Source of the DNA: JBDUDK01 sp040002995
Lineage (GTDB): Bacteria; Actinomycetota; Acidimicrobiia; Acidimicrobiales; Ilumatobacteraceae
Assembly (NCBI GenBank): GCA_040002995.1
Contig: JBDUDK010000124.1
Span: 1-6,949 of the forward strand
Direction of reading: 5' to 3'
Length of the DNA: 6,949 nucleotides
This document shows, piece after piece, positions 1-5,921 of this stretch. Below the pieces are notes generated by a model. The model saw nothing but the letters and a program-made list of their open reading frames with translations, did no database searches and was not told where the DNA came from. Every line of letters begins with the position of its first letter. The first letter of the stretch is position 1. The translations under genes were made by a program, and so were the position numbers.

Positions 1-344
1 GCATCGCCGTCTTCGTTCCTGATCACACGACAGAGACGTTCGAGCCGGAGAGCGATATCGGCGGCAGCGACGCGCCCGACGGACGCGGCGTGCGCTTCCT
101 CGACTGGTCGTCGGATCCGAATCCCGACGACACGTGGGTCATGACCGAGTACGCCTTCGTGCTCCGAGAGGCCGACGGTTCGGTTCGCGTCGTCCACGAG
201 TCGCACCGGTGCGGCCTGTTCAGCCGTGACGTCTGGCTAAGGCTCATTGCCGACGCCGGCTTCGAACCCAGCGTCGTCGTGGAGGACACCACCGAGGACC
301 GGACGCCACGCGATTTCTTCGTGAGCCGCCGGGGCCCCCGCTGA
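1..344 (+). CDS. Class I SAM-dependent methyltransferase, C-terminal part (5' end outside window)
   Basis: The open frame enters at the left edge (first full codon at base 3) and gives 113 residues before TGA at 342-344. The missing N-terminal part would carry the Rossmann core and its SAM-binding glycine motif. What remains begins with the strand reading IAVFVPDHTTETF. It continues through an acidic insert (DIGGSDAPDGRG) and an antiparallel pair (TEYAFVLREADGSVRVVHE), and ends with the typical LFSRDVWLRLIADAGFEP helix and TPRDFFVSRR strand. A W-L-x-L-x-x-AGF helix followed by a final beta strand is the usual end of small cytoplasmic class I methyltransferases; the family is known, but the substrate cannot be read from this part. 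A GTG at 90 could act as a start in a scan, but coding sequence clearly extends upstream of it. The stop lies inside a terminator-like hairpin. Family call fairly sure, substrate unknown. Confidence 0.8.
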   Translation, partial: IAVFVPDHTTETFEPESDIGGSDAPDGRGVRFLDWSSDPNPDDTWVMTEYAFVLREADGSVRVVHESHRCGLFSRDVWLRLIADAGFEPSVVVEDTTEDRTPRDFFVSRRGPR

Positions 345-355
345 ACGGGGGCCCC
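331..355. terminator. Perfect 10-bp GC hairpin between convergent genes (probable bidirectional terminator)
   Basis: The arms GGGGCCCCCG (331-340) and CGGGGGCCCC (346-355) are exact reverse complements around a 5-nt loop, CTGAA. The loop contains the TGA stop of the methyltransferase. The hairpin lies between that gene and the end of the minus-strand propeller gene (stop at 373-375), so it can serve both strands. There is no T tract on either side. Terminators without T tracts are common in high-GC Actinobacteria, so termination is an inference; the hairpin itself is directly visible. Confidence 0.7.
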
Positions 356-372
356 ATGACCGGCCCGACCGC

Positions 373-1995
373 TCAGTTGCGGCCGCCGATCTCGACCTTG
401 GTGAAGATGTCGGTCTCGCCAAGGCCCGTCTCCCCGATCGCGTTGTTGGCGCCGTCCGTCCACACCGGGTACACGACCCTCGAGTTGGCGGCCAGGCCGT
501 TGTAGTCACCGATGAACGCGCCGGACGCGAAGAACCCCTGGTCGGGGTCCCAGAGCGACGCCCCGATCCGGACGTTGCGCCATGTTTGGCCGTCGTCGTT
601 CGAGGTGCCCTGGAACGTCGTGATGTTGTGGTTGTTCGGGTCCGGGCGTCGGTCGAACCAAATTGCCTGGAAGCGGCCATTCTCATCAACGGCGATCCAC
701 GGGAAGAACTGATTGTTGTCGGCCAGAACTCCCGCCGAATCCACGCTGACCGGAACCGGGTCAGACCACGACGAGCCGTCGTCGTGCGACAGGCTGACCT
801 CGACGTCACCGTTCTCGGCGCCCCGCACGTAGTTCGTGTAGATGAACGCGAGCGTCTTACTCACCGGGCTCCACGCCAGCGCGACTGTGTTCGGCGCGCG
901 GAATGCCGTGTTCGGGAGGAGGTCGCTCGAGTCCGGGTTGTCCGTCCACTGCGTGCCGTGATTGACATTGACCGGCGTCGACAGGAACGTCTGCCCGCCG
1001 TCGACTGACTGTTGGAAACGCAGCCCGGAATCGATCGACGTGTTGCACTCCTCGAGCACATAGGCGATGTCGAGCGTGCCGTTCGACTCCACCACCGGAA
1101 CCGAGAACTGGTTGGCCGACTCACCAACCCCCTGATCACCGGGCCGGTCGGGAAGCACGTCGCTGTGAGTCCACACGGCGCGCGACGGGTCGACGCTCGG
1201 GACATCGTCGGTGTACGACAGCTTGACGGGGCACGTGTCGCTGAACCCGGTGTCGTCCAGGTGGAAACGCGTGTACGTAACGTAGAGCCGTCCGTAGTAC
1301 GGGCTCGACGGTGTGTTGTCGACGGCGATGTACTCCTTGTCGTTGAAGACGTTGGGGTCGACATCTCCGGTAGCCGGGTCGAGGTTTGTCGCCGCGACCG
1401 CGGCGCGCCGCCCTGGAGTCCACGTCTTGCCGTCGTCGAGCGACTTGTAGACCTGCACCTCCGACGGTATGTCGACCCGGAAGAAGCAGAGCTGCGCCAG
1501 GTAGAACGCGTGGTCGCGCTGGCTATAGGCAACAGAGGGATCACCGCCGTTGCACACGTCGCTAGTGGGTCGGAACACCGGGACCACCCGCGTGCTCTGC
1601 CAATGACGGCCGCCGTCACTCGTGCGCATCACTACGGTGCCCTCGCTCACGTAGTCGTTGGCGCCGGCGACCGCGACCATCGGGTTGTCGAGGCTGTAAG
1701 CGACGCTCGTCTCGTTCTGGGGAAGCGGCGGATACGAGTCGTCGTTCATCTGCACGTTGCCCGAGACCGACGAGTCACGCGCCGCCGTTGAGGACTGCGC
1801 ACGGCTTGCTTGCGCTTGCTCCACGGCTGTATCGAGCGACGCGCGGACGCCGTTGGAGATCCCGCCGGGGAACTGCTGCACGTGGAGGACCCAAAGTGGG
1901 GTGGCGCTCGACGACGCCCCCGACCGCGCGGCCAGCACCCCCGCGGGCACGAGCAGCGCGACAGCGGCCAGCAAGACTTTTCGGGACGGTTTCAC
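373..1995 (-). CDS. Secreted Asp-box (BNR) beta-propeller, sialidase-like exoglycosidase family
   Basis: This encodes 540 residues from a GTG at 1995, chosen because GGGGGAG (2007-2001) sits 5 nt upstream and a signal peptide follows at once: MKPSRK, a hydrophobic stretch at about residues 7-23, and a likely cut near VLA-A. An in-frame extension to a TTG at 2094 would run through the promoter and is rejected. Five Asp-box motifs (S-x-D-x-G-x-x-W/F) lie at about residues 126-132, 185-192, 330-337, 403-410 and 465-472, the mark of sialidase-type six-bladed propellers. Other conserved blocks are NETSVAYSLDNPMVAVAGAND (about 94-114), DKEYIAVD (219-226), IWFDRRPDP (445-453) and FIGDYNGLA (494-502). 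I do not find a clear RIP motif or the arginine triad of true sialidases, so sialic acid cleavage is not supported. It is probably exported and soluble, as there is no C-terminal anchor. It has its own promoter and faces the hairpin at 331-355. Confidence 0.85.
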   Translation of the reverse strand: MKPSRKVLLAAVALLVPAGVLAARSGASSSATPLWVLHVQQFPGGISNGVRASLDTAVEQAQASRAQSSTAARDSSVSGNVQMNDDSYPPLPQNETSVAYSLDNPMVAVAGANDYVSEGTVVMRTSDGGRHWQSTRVVPVFRPTSDVCNGGDPSVAYSQRDHAFYLAQLCFFRVDIPSEVQVYKSLDDGKTWTPGRRAAVAATNLDPATGDVDPNVFNDKEYIAVDNTPSSPYYGRLYVTYTRFHLDDTGFSDTCPVKLSYTDDVPSVDPSRAVWTHSDVLPDRPGDQGVGESANQFSVPVVESNGTLDIAYVLEECNTSIDSGLRFQQSVDGGQTFLSTPVNVNHGTQWTDNPDSSDLLPNTAFRAPNTVALAWSPVSKTLAFIYTNYVRGAENGDVEVSLSHDDGSSWSDPVPVSVDSAGVLADNNQFFPWIAVDENGRFQAIWFDRRPDPNNHNITTFQGTSNDDGQTWRNVRIGASLWDPDQGFFASGAFIGDYNGLAANSRVVYPVWTDGANNAIGETGLGETDIFTKVEIGGRN

Positions 1996-2000
1996 GTCAA

Positions 2001-2007
2001 CTCCCCC
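2001..2007 (-). promoter_or_regulatory. Ribosome binding site fixing the propeller start at 1995
   Basis: On the minus strand GGGGGAG is followed by TTGAC (5 nt) and then the GTG at 1995. No comparable site precedes other in-frame starts upstream, and the signal peptide begins directly after this GTG. It therefore decides the start and shortens the longest open frame by 33 codons. Confidence 0.75.
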
Positions 2008-2061
2008 TACGTTCGAGCGCGCCTGGGCGGTTCCCGGGCCGATCATCGAGCGTTTTTCGGG

Positions 2062-2090
2062 ATCCTTGATCGTCGACCCCGCTGTGTCAA
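2062..2090 (-). promoter_or_regulatory. Sigma70-type promoter for the Asp-box propeller gene
   Basis: Reading the minus strand, a perfect -35 TTGACA (2090-2085) is followed by a 17-nt spacer and AAGGAT (2067-2062), an acceptable actinobacterial -10 with A, A and T at the conserved positions 2, 5 and 6. Transcription would start near 2055, leaving a leader of about 60 nt before the GTG at 1995. It suggests that the propeller gene is not simply co-transcribed with the aldo/keto reductase upstream. The match is seen in the sequence; activity is inferred. Confidence 0.5.
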
Positions 2091-2105
2091 CCAAGGGTCA
2101 ACCAA
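2086..2105 (-). repeat. Direct repeat of 9 bp with 11-bp period overlapping the -35
   Basis: On the minus strand TTGGTTGAC occurs at 2105-2097 and again at 2094-2086, separated by CC. The period is 11 bp, about one turn of the helix. The downstream copy contributes most of the -35 box TTGACA. Tandem half-sites on one face of the DNA next to a -35 are a usual form of activator or repressor binding site, but a chance duplication or two alternative -35 elements is also possible. Confidence 0.45.
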
Positions 2106-2143
2106 AAGATGTGCCGGCCCGAGCAAAGGCCCGGGAGATGCGG

Positions 2144-3130
2144 TCAGCGTTTCTTGCTGACGGCTTCGTCGATACGAGCCATGACGTCGGGCGTCAGCAA
2201 TTCCAAGACATCAAGCGCGGCGAAGTTCTCGGTCACCTGACTCGCGCGGCTGGCTCCGGTGATCACCGTGGAAACGTGGGGGTTCTTCGCGCACCACGCG
2301 AGCGACAGCTGTGCGAGCGTGCATCCAAGCTCGTTGGCGATGGAACGGAGCCGCTCGACCTTCGCGGCCGCTGTTGGATCGGTGAGCCGGCGGGCCAGCC
2401 ACCCGTACTCCGGCAGGGCGCCTCGTGAGTCGGCGGGAATGCCGGAGGCGTACTTGCCGGTGAGCAAGCCCGACGCGAGAGGACTCCACGTCGTTAGGCC
2501 GAGACCGATGTCGTCGTACAACCGCGCGTACTCGGTCTCGACGCGATCGCGCTCGAGCAGGTTGTACTGGGGTTGCTCCATGACGGGCTTGTGCAGGTGA
2601 TGGCGTTCGGCGATCTCCCACGCGGCACGGATCTCGTCGGCGGTCCATTCGCTCGTGCCCCAATAGAGCGCCTTGCCGGACGACACGATGTCGTGCATCG
2701 CCCAAACCGTTTCCTCTATCGGCGTCTCCGGGTCGGCCCGATGGCAGAAGATGAGGTCGATGAAGTCGACGCGCAGCCGATCGAGCGACCCCTCGACCGC
2801 CTGCATCAGATACTTGCGGTTCAACGTATTCCGCATGTTGGGAACGGCACCGTTGATGCCCCAGAAGAACTTGGTGGACATCACGAACGAATGACGCGGC
2901 CATCCGAGCTTGGCGATGACGCGACCCATGATCGCTTCGCTTTCGCCACCGGCATAGGCCTCGGCGTTGTCGAAGAAGTTGCAGCCCGCATCAAACGCCG
3001 TCTGCATGCATTCGAGCGCCAAGTCGTCGTTGAGTTGGGTGTCGAACGTGACCCAGCTCCCCAACGAAAGCGTTGAAAGCTTGAGTCCGCTGCGACCGAG
3101 CCGGCGATAGAGCATCTTCGAGTTCGACAT
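2144..3130 (-). CDS. Aldo/keto reductase, Kv-beta / YghZ-like
   Basis: This gives 328 residues from ATG at 3130; an ATG at 3142 (four residues longer) or at 3115 (five shorter, MLYRRLGRSG) is possible. It is an NADPH-dependent (alpha/beta)8 barrel oxidoreductase, cytoplasmic, reducing aldehydes or ketones. All four catalytic residues of the family are present: D54 and Y59 (FFDNAEAY), K87 (STKFFWG) and H130 (DLIFCHRAD). The blocks LFSLGSW-like SLGSW (22-26), NRKYLMQAVEGSLDRLRVD, ETVWAMHDIVSSGKALYWGTSEW, EQPQYNLLER and TWSPLASGLLTGKY are those of the potassium-channel beta-subunit branch. The C-terminal VITGASRASQVTENFAAL is the usual cofactor 2'-phosphate and adenine site. Length is normal. 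Open frame upstream of 3142 is only the antisense of the divergent gene. A TATGGT box 7 nt before the ATG at 3130 suggests a leaderless transcript. Physiological substrate unknown. Confidence 0.92.
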   Translation of the reverse strand: MSNSKMLYRRLGRSGLKLSTLSLGSWVTFDTQLNDDLALECMQTAFDAGCNFFDNAEAYAGGESEAIMGRVIAKLGWPRHSFVMSTKFFWGINGAVPNMRNTLNRKYLMQAVEGSLDRLRVDFIDLIFCHRADPETPIEETVWAMHDIVSSGKALYWGTSEWTADEIRAAWEIAERHHLHKPVMEQPQYNLLERDRVETEYARLYDDIGLGLTTWSPLASGLLTGKYASGIPADSRGALPEYGWLARRLTDPTAAAKVERLRSIANELGCTLAQLSLAWCAKNPHVSTVITGASRASQVTENFAALDVLELLTPDVMARIDEAVSKKR

Positions 3131-3137
3131 GGCGCCA

Positions 3138-3143
3138 ACCATA
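3138..3143 (-). promoter_or_regulatory. -10 box of a leaderless promoter for the aldo/keto reductase
   Basis: On the minus strand TATGGT (TANNNT) is followed by 7 nt and then the ATG at 3130, the distance expected if transcription starts at the A of the start codon. No good -35 is seen 16-19 nt upstream, and no Shine-Dalgarno precedes any of the candidate ATGs. Leaderless mRNAs of this form are frequent in Actinobacteria. The box is only six bases, so chance is a real alternative. Confidence 0.4.
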
Positions 3144-3175
3144 TTGCCGAGGCGAGGCGATGCTTCCACCGGCCA

Positions 3176-3181
3176 TACGCT
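3176..3181 (+). promoter_or_regulatory. -10 box of a leaderless promoter for the anchored propeller-like gene and its operon
   Basis: TACGCT (TANNNT) at 3176-3181 is followed by 7 nt and then a GTG at 3189, mirroring the arrangement on the other strand. There is no convincing -35 and no Shine-Dalgarno before 3189; the only purine-rich stretch, GGAGGAG at 3191-3197, lies after that start. It supports 3189 over the longer start at 3129. Confidence 0.4.
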
Positions 3182-3188
3182 GCGGTCA

Positions 3189-4370
3189 GTGGAGGAGCTG
3201 CCCGTCGAGGTCGTGCACGGTTCTTCGGCCACCGGAGAGGTAGTGGCGCTGGGTCCGCGGCGGCCCGGCGTTGTGTTCATCGTCGCCGCGCTGGTGGTCG
3301 TGGTCACGCTCGCCGTGGTGGTGGGTTCGCACCGGCCATCGCCGCCCGACCATGGCACGTCGGCGTTCTCGACCCTGGCTCCGGGCACGACCGCGACGGC
3401 GTCTTCCACAAGCGTCGCGGGCCCGACGACGACGGCGGCCCCGGCGTTCCCCGCGGTGCCCTCACTGGCTGGCTACCGGCTCCGAGGGGTGCTGGGGGAC
3501 GGCACCGTGTTCGGCGTCGACATCGAGACGGGGCGGATCCAGTCGTGGACCCAACTCCCCGGACGCGCGGGTGGTGTCGAGGGGCTGACGCCGGAGTCGT
3601 TCATCGTCCGTCAGCCGGATCGGAGCCTGGTGGTCTCGTTCGATCCCGACGCGCCCGTGCTCGTGGTCAGCCCGCCGGGCCGTTTGATTCCCTCCGACAC
3701 CGGGTTCGCGGTATTGGCCACCGCGAACGGCCAACGCTCGCTGGCCTTGTTCGGCGCTAAGGGCGAAGAGACGGGAACGCTCGAGGCCGCGCCGTGGGCA
3801 GAGTCGATCAGTGTGGCGGGCCTCACGGCGGATCAGATCATCCTCGAGGGCCTTGGCGTGATCTACCACGTGCCCTATCAGCCCACCGGGTCGAGCGCAC
3901 CGCTCACGGTCGGTACGGCGGAAGTGCTCGCGAGCGGCGAGGTCATCTCGGTGGGCAGCGGCAGGGTCGCGTACCGATCCTGCGACGCAAAGCTCGATTG
4001 CCTGCTGCGCTTCCGATCGGCGAGCGGCGGACGCGAAATCACCACGCGACTCGTGGCCGATGAGATCGATTCCGGCGTGGCCCGCTTCACTCCCGACGGG
4101 AAGACCTTCATCACCGCAACCCGACGGGGTGACGGGTCGAAGCAGATCACACTCGTCGACACGACAACCGCACAGGCCTCGACGCTGCCGTCGGGCGATC
4201 AGAGCTTTCGTGGGGTCGACAATATTTCCGTCACCGCCGATAGCGGCGTCCTGGTCTGGCAGTTCGATGATCACCGTTTCGCGTTCCGCGACCTTCGTGA
4301 TCAAACGGCAGCCGTCGTCGAGCTCCCCGTACCCGCGCTCTACGTCACGCTCACCCCCAAGGGCCTGTGA
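3189..4370 (+). CDS. Membrane-anchored extracytoplasmic propeller-like protein of unknown function
   Basis: This gives 393 residues from GTG at 3189, preferred because a leaderless-type -10 box precedes it and because third-position G/C bias sets in only about here. Alternatives are ATG 3129 (20 residues longer, overlapping the reductase start) and GTG 3213. A short N-terminus is followed by one hydrophobic segment at about residues 27-46 (VVFIVAALVVVVTLAVVV). A Ser/Thr/Ala/Pro-rich linker runs at about 50-85, and a beta-rich domain fills the rest. At about residues 298-308 ARFTPDGKTFI fits the PD40/WD40-like blade signature, so a TolB-like or other propeller outside the cell is likely. C265 and C271 (C-x5-C) could form a disulfide. 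No enzymatic motif is seen. The domain might instead be a ligand-sensing or lipoprotein-like domain. It is followed after 10 nt by the acetyltransferase gene, as in an operon. Confidence 0.75.
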   Translation: MEELPVEVVHGSSATGEVVALGPRRPGVVFIVAALVVVVTLAVVVGSHRPSPPDHGTSAFSTLAPGTTATASSTSVAGPTTTAAPAFPAVPSLAGYRLRGVLGDGTVFGVDIETGRIQSWTQLPGRAGGVEGLTPESFIVRQPDRSLVVSFDPDAPVLVVSPPGRLIPSDTGFAVLATANGQRSLALFGAKGEETGTLEAAPWAESISVAGLTADQIILEGLGVIYHVPYQPTGSSAPLTVGTAEVLASGEVISVGSGRVAYRSCDAKLDCLLRFRSASGGREITTRLVADEIDSGVARFTPDGKTFITATRRGDGSKQITLVDTTTAQASTLPSGDQSFRGVDNISVTADSGVLVWQFDDHRFAFRDLRDQTAAVVELPVPALYVTLTPKGL

Positions 4371-4380
4371 CTATCTGCGC

Positions 4381-4950
4381 GTGGATCGCATCCCTGCCGC
4401 CGCACACGCACCTCGGCTGAACCTCCGCCGCTGGGAACTCGGCGACGCGGAGGCGTTGAATGCGGCGGTCTTTGTCAGTCTCGACCATCTCCGACCGTGG
4501 ATGCCGTGGGCCAAGTTCGAGCCCCTCACACTCGAGGCTCGCCATGCCCTGATCCGCGACTGGGAAAGCGCTTGGGAGGCCGGTGGCGATCTCGTGCTCG
4601 GTGCCTTCGCCGGAGACGCGATCGTCGGCGGATGTGGCCTTCATGAGCGGAGTCCCGGCGCGTTGGAGATCGGCTACTGGGTGCACATCGCGCACGTGCG
4701 ACTCGGCTACGCCACGGAGATGTCGGAAGCGCTCACCCACCTGGGGTTCGGAATCGACGAGATCGACCGGGTCGAGATTCACCACGACAAAGCGAACGTG
4801 GCGAGTGCGGGCGTTCCCCGTGGTCTTGGTTTCGAGCTCGTCACCGAAACTCCCGACGAAATAAGCGCGCCGGGGGAGATCGGCATCGACTGTGCGTGGG
4901 TCGTGACTCGTGACGCTTGGACGCTCCGCAGCGGGACAAGGGAGAACTGA
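4381..4950 (+). CDS. GNAT family N-acetyltransferase, RimJ/RimL type
   Basis: This gives 189 residues from GTG at 4381, 10 nt after the preceding stop; no strong Shine-Dalgarno is visible, so translational coupling is likely. The N-terminal PRLNLRRWELGDAEAL (about 11-26) is the standard opening of the Acetyltransf_3 (RimJ/RimL) group. EIGYWV (96-101) precedes acetyl-CoA motif A, HVRLGYATEMSEAL (105-118), where the more usual W-G-R/K-G-Y-A is changed to R-L-G-Y-A. Motif B, NVASAGVPRGLGF (139-151), fits N-x-x-S-x-x-V-x-x-x-LGF. It would transfer an acetyl group from acetyl-CoA to a protein N-terminus, an amino group on a small molecule or an aminoglycoside-like substrate; nothing here selects between them. 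Its end shares one base with the start of the next gene (TGATG). Longer open frame upstream is only the out-of-frame shadow of the propeller-like gene. Confidence 0.88.
   Translation: MDRIPAAAHAPRLNLRRWELGDAEALNAAVFVSLDHLRPWMPWAKFEPLTLEARHALIRDWESAWEAGGDLVLGAFAGDAIVGGCGLHERSPGALEIGYWVHIAHVRLGYATEMSEALTHLGFGIDEIDRVEIHHDKANVASAGVPRGLGFELVTETPDEISAPGEIGIDCAWVVTRDAWTLRSGTREN
4938..4944 (+). promoter_or_regulatory. Ribosome binding site deciding the start at 4950
   Basis: AAGGGAG lies 5 nt before an ATG at 4950 whose A is the last base of the upstream TGA. A start at 4917, eleven codons earlier, has no such site and would lengthen the overlap with the acetyltransferase gene. The arrangement implies translational coupling. 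Confidence 0.75.
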
Positions 4951-5921
4951 TGCTGGTGCTGTCACGCGCCGAGGTGGAGTCGCTGCTCGACCTCGACCAA
5001 CTTGTCGACGCGGTCGCCGCCGCGATGGTCGACCTCAGCGCGGGTCGGGCATCGGTGCCTCCGCGTGTCGCCGCCATGGTCACTGCACGCGATGGGTTCC
5101 TCGCGGCGATGCCCGCCTTCCTCCCGTCGAGCGGTGCCTTGACGACGAAGCTCGTGAGTCTCTTTCCTCGCAACCGCGATTGTCCGACGCACCAGGCCGT
5201 CATCTGCTGTTTCGATCCGGAGACGGGCACGCCGCTGGCCGTGATCGACGGCACGCACGTCACCGCCACCCGCACTGCGGCGGGCTCCGCGTGTGCCACC
5301 AAGTTCCTCGCCCGCCACGATGCCGCCGTCGTCGCGGTGGTCGGCACGGGTGTGCAGGCCGCGGCCCACGCACGCGCGCTCGCTCGAAACCCGAACGTGA
5401 CCGTCGTCCGCATCGGTGGCCGTGCGCAAGACAATGTCAACGGACTTGTCGAACAGCTCCGGCCCCAACTCGGCGTCACGGTCGAAGCGGCTTCTTCGAT
5501 CGAGGACGCGATCCGCTCCGCCGACATCGTGTGCGCAGCCACGCACGCCGACCAACCGGTCGTTCGGCGCGAGTGGTTGATCGCCGGAACGCACGTCAAC
5601 TCCGTGGGCTACAACGTGGCCGGCGCCGGCGAAGTCGACGAAGCGACGCTGCGCGACGCGCTCGTGATCGTCGAATCTCGCGGCGCGGCTCTGGCGCCTC
5701 CTCCGGCCGGTGCGGTCGAGTTAATCCGCGCGGGCGAGCGCGGCATCAAGGTTCATGCCGAACTCGGCGAAATCGTGAGCGAAACGGTGCGGGGGCGTAC
5801 CGACGACACGCAGATCACGTTGTACAAGTCGGTGGGTGTGGCGGTGCAGGACGCCGCCGCGGCAGCGCTGATCCTGCGAATCGCGCACGATCGTGGCGTA
5901 GGGACAGAGGTCGCGATGTGA
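4950..5921 (+). CDS. Ornithine cyclodeaminase / mu-crystallin family protein (probable imine reductase or amino-acid dehydrogenase)
   Basis: This gives 323 residues, the family's usual length. The family uses NAD(P) to deaminate amino acids or reduce cyclic imines and ketimines in the cytoplasm. Seen here: K67 in LTTKLVSLFPRN, the substrate-side block DGTHVTATRTAAGSACAT with R108 (100-117), the Rossmann loop VVGTGVQAAAH with G132, G134 and Q136 (130-140), SADIVCAATHA (190-200), and the closing LGEIVSETVRGR...LYKSVGVAVQDAAAAAL. At the position of the catalytic Asp in Pseudomonas ornithine cyclodeaminase (V-G-G-D-x-P-G-K-x-E), this protein has VGYNVAGAGE (219-228), so N222 replaces Asp and the P-G-K is lost. 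That argues against true ornithine cyclodeaminase and for a ketimine or pyrroline-carboxylate reductase-like or other dehydrogenase role (inference). It is the last gene of the presumed operon, and its stop abuts the convergent gene. Confidence 0.92.
   Translation: MLVLSRAEVESLLDLDQLVDAVAAAMVDLSAGRASVPPRVAAMVTARDGFLAAMPAFLPSSGALTTKLVSLFPRNRDCPTHQAVICCFDPETGTPLAVIDGTHVTATRTAAGSACATKFLARHDAAVVAVVGTGVQAAAHARALARNPNVTVVRIGGRAQDNVNGLVEQLRPQLGVTVEAASSIEDAIRSADIVCAATHADQPVVRREWLIAGTHVNSVGYNVAGAGEVDEATLRDALVIVESRGAALAPPPAGAVELIRAGERGIKVHAELGEIVSETVRGRTDDTQITLYKSVGVAVQDAAAAALILRIAHDRGVGTEVAM

Noticed and set aside
1012..1791. 259-codon plus-strand open frame opposite the Asp-box propeller
   Set aside because: It is rich in Arg and Val with no recognisable domain and lies opposite a well-supported gene; it is a typical high-GC antisense shadow.
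2001..2094. In-frame N-terminal extension of the Asp-box propeller to a TTG at 2094
   Set aside because: The extension runs through a good promoter and a ribosome binding site and would bury the signal peptide 33 residues inside the protein.
2111..2136. Possible terminator after the aldo/keto reductase (GGCCCG repeated around 2115-2133)
   Set aside because: The two GGCCCG copies are mainly direct rather than inverted; only about 4 bp can pair and no proper stem forms.
3143..3409. N-terminal extension of the aldo/keto reductase to 3409
   Set aside because: It is the antisense of the divergent gene's anchor and linker, is low-complexity Thr/Ser, and is not part of the reductase family, whose homology begins at about MLYRRLGRSG.
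3462..4304. 280-codon minus-strand open frame opposite the anchored propeller-like gene
   Set aside because: It shows Arg/His/Asp-rich composition, no domain and no ribosome binding site, and it sits opposite a frame with an anchor, linker and PD40 blade.
4060..4380. Upstream extension of the acetyltransferase to 4060
   Set aside because: These codons overlap the end of the propeller-like gene in another frame and are Arg/Ser/Pro-rich; GNAT homology starts just after the GTG at 4381.
4351..4965. 204-codon minus-strand open frame opposite the acetyltransferase
   Set aside because: The plus strand carries clear GNAT motifs A and B over the same bases, and the minus frame shows no family feature.
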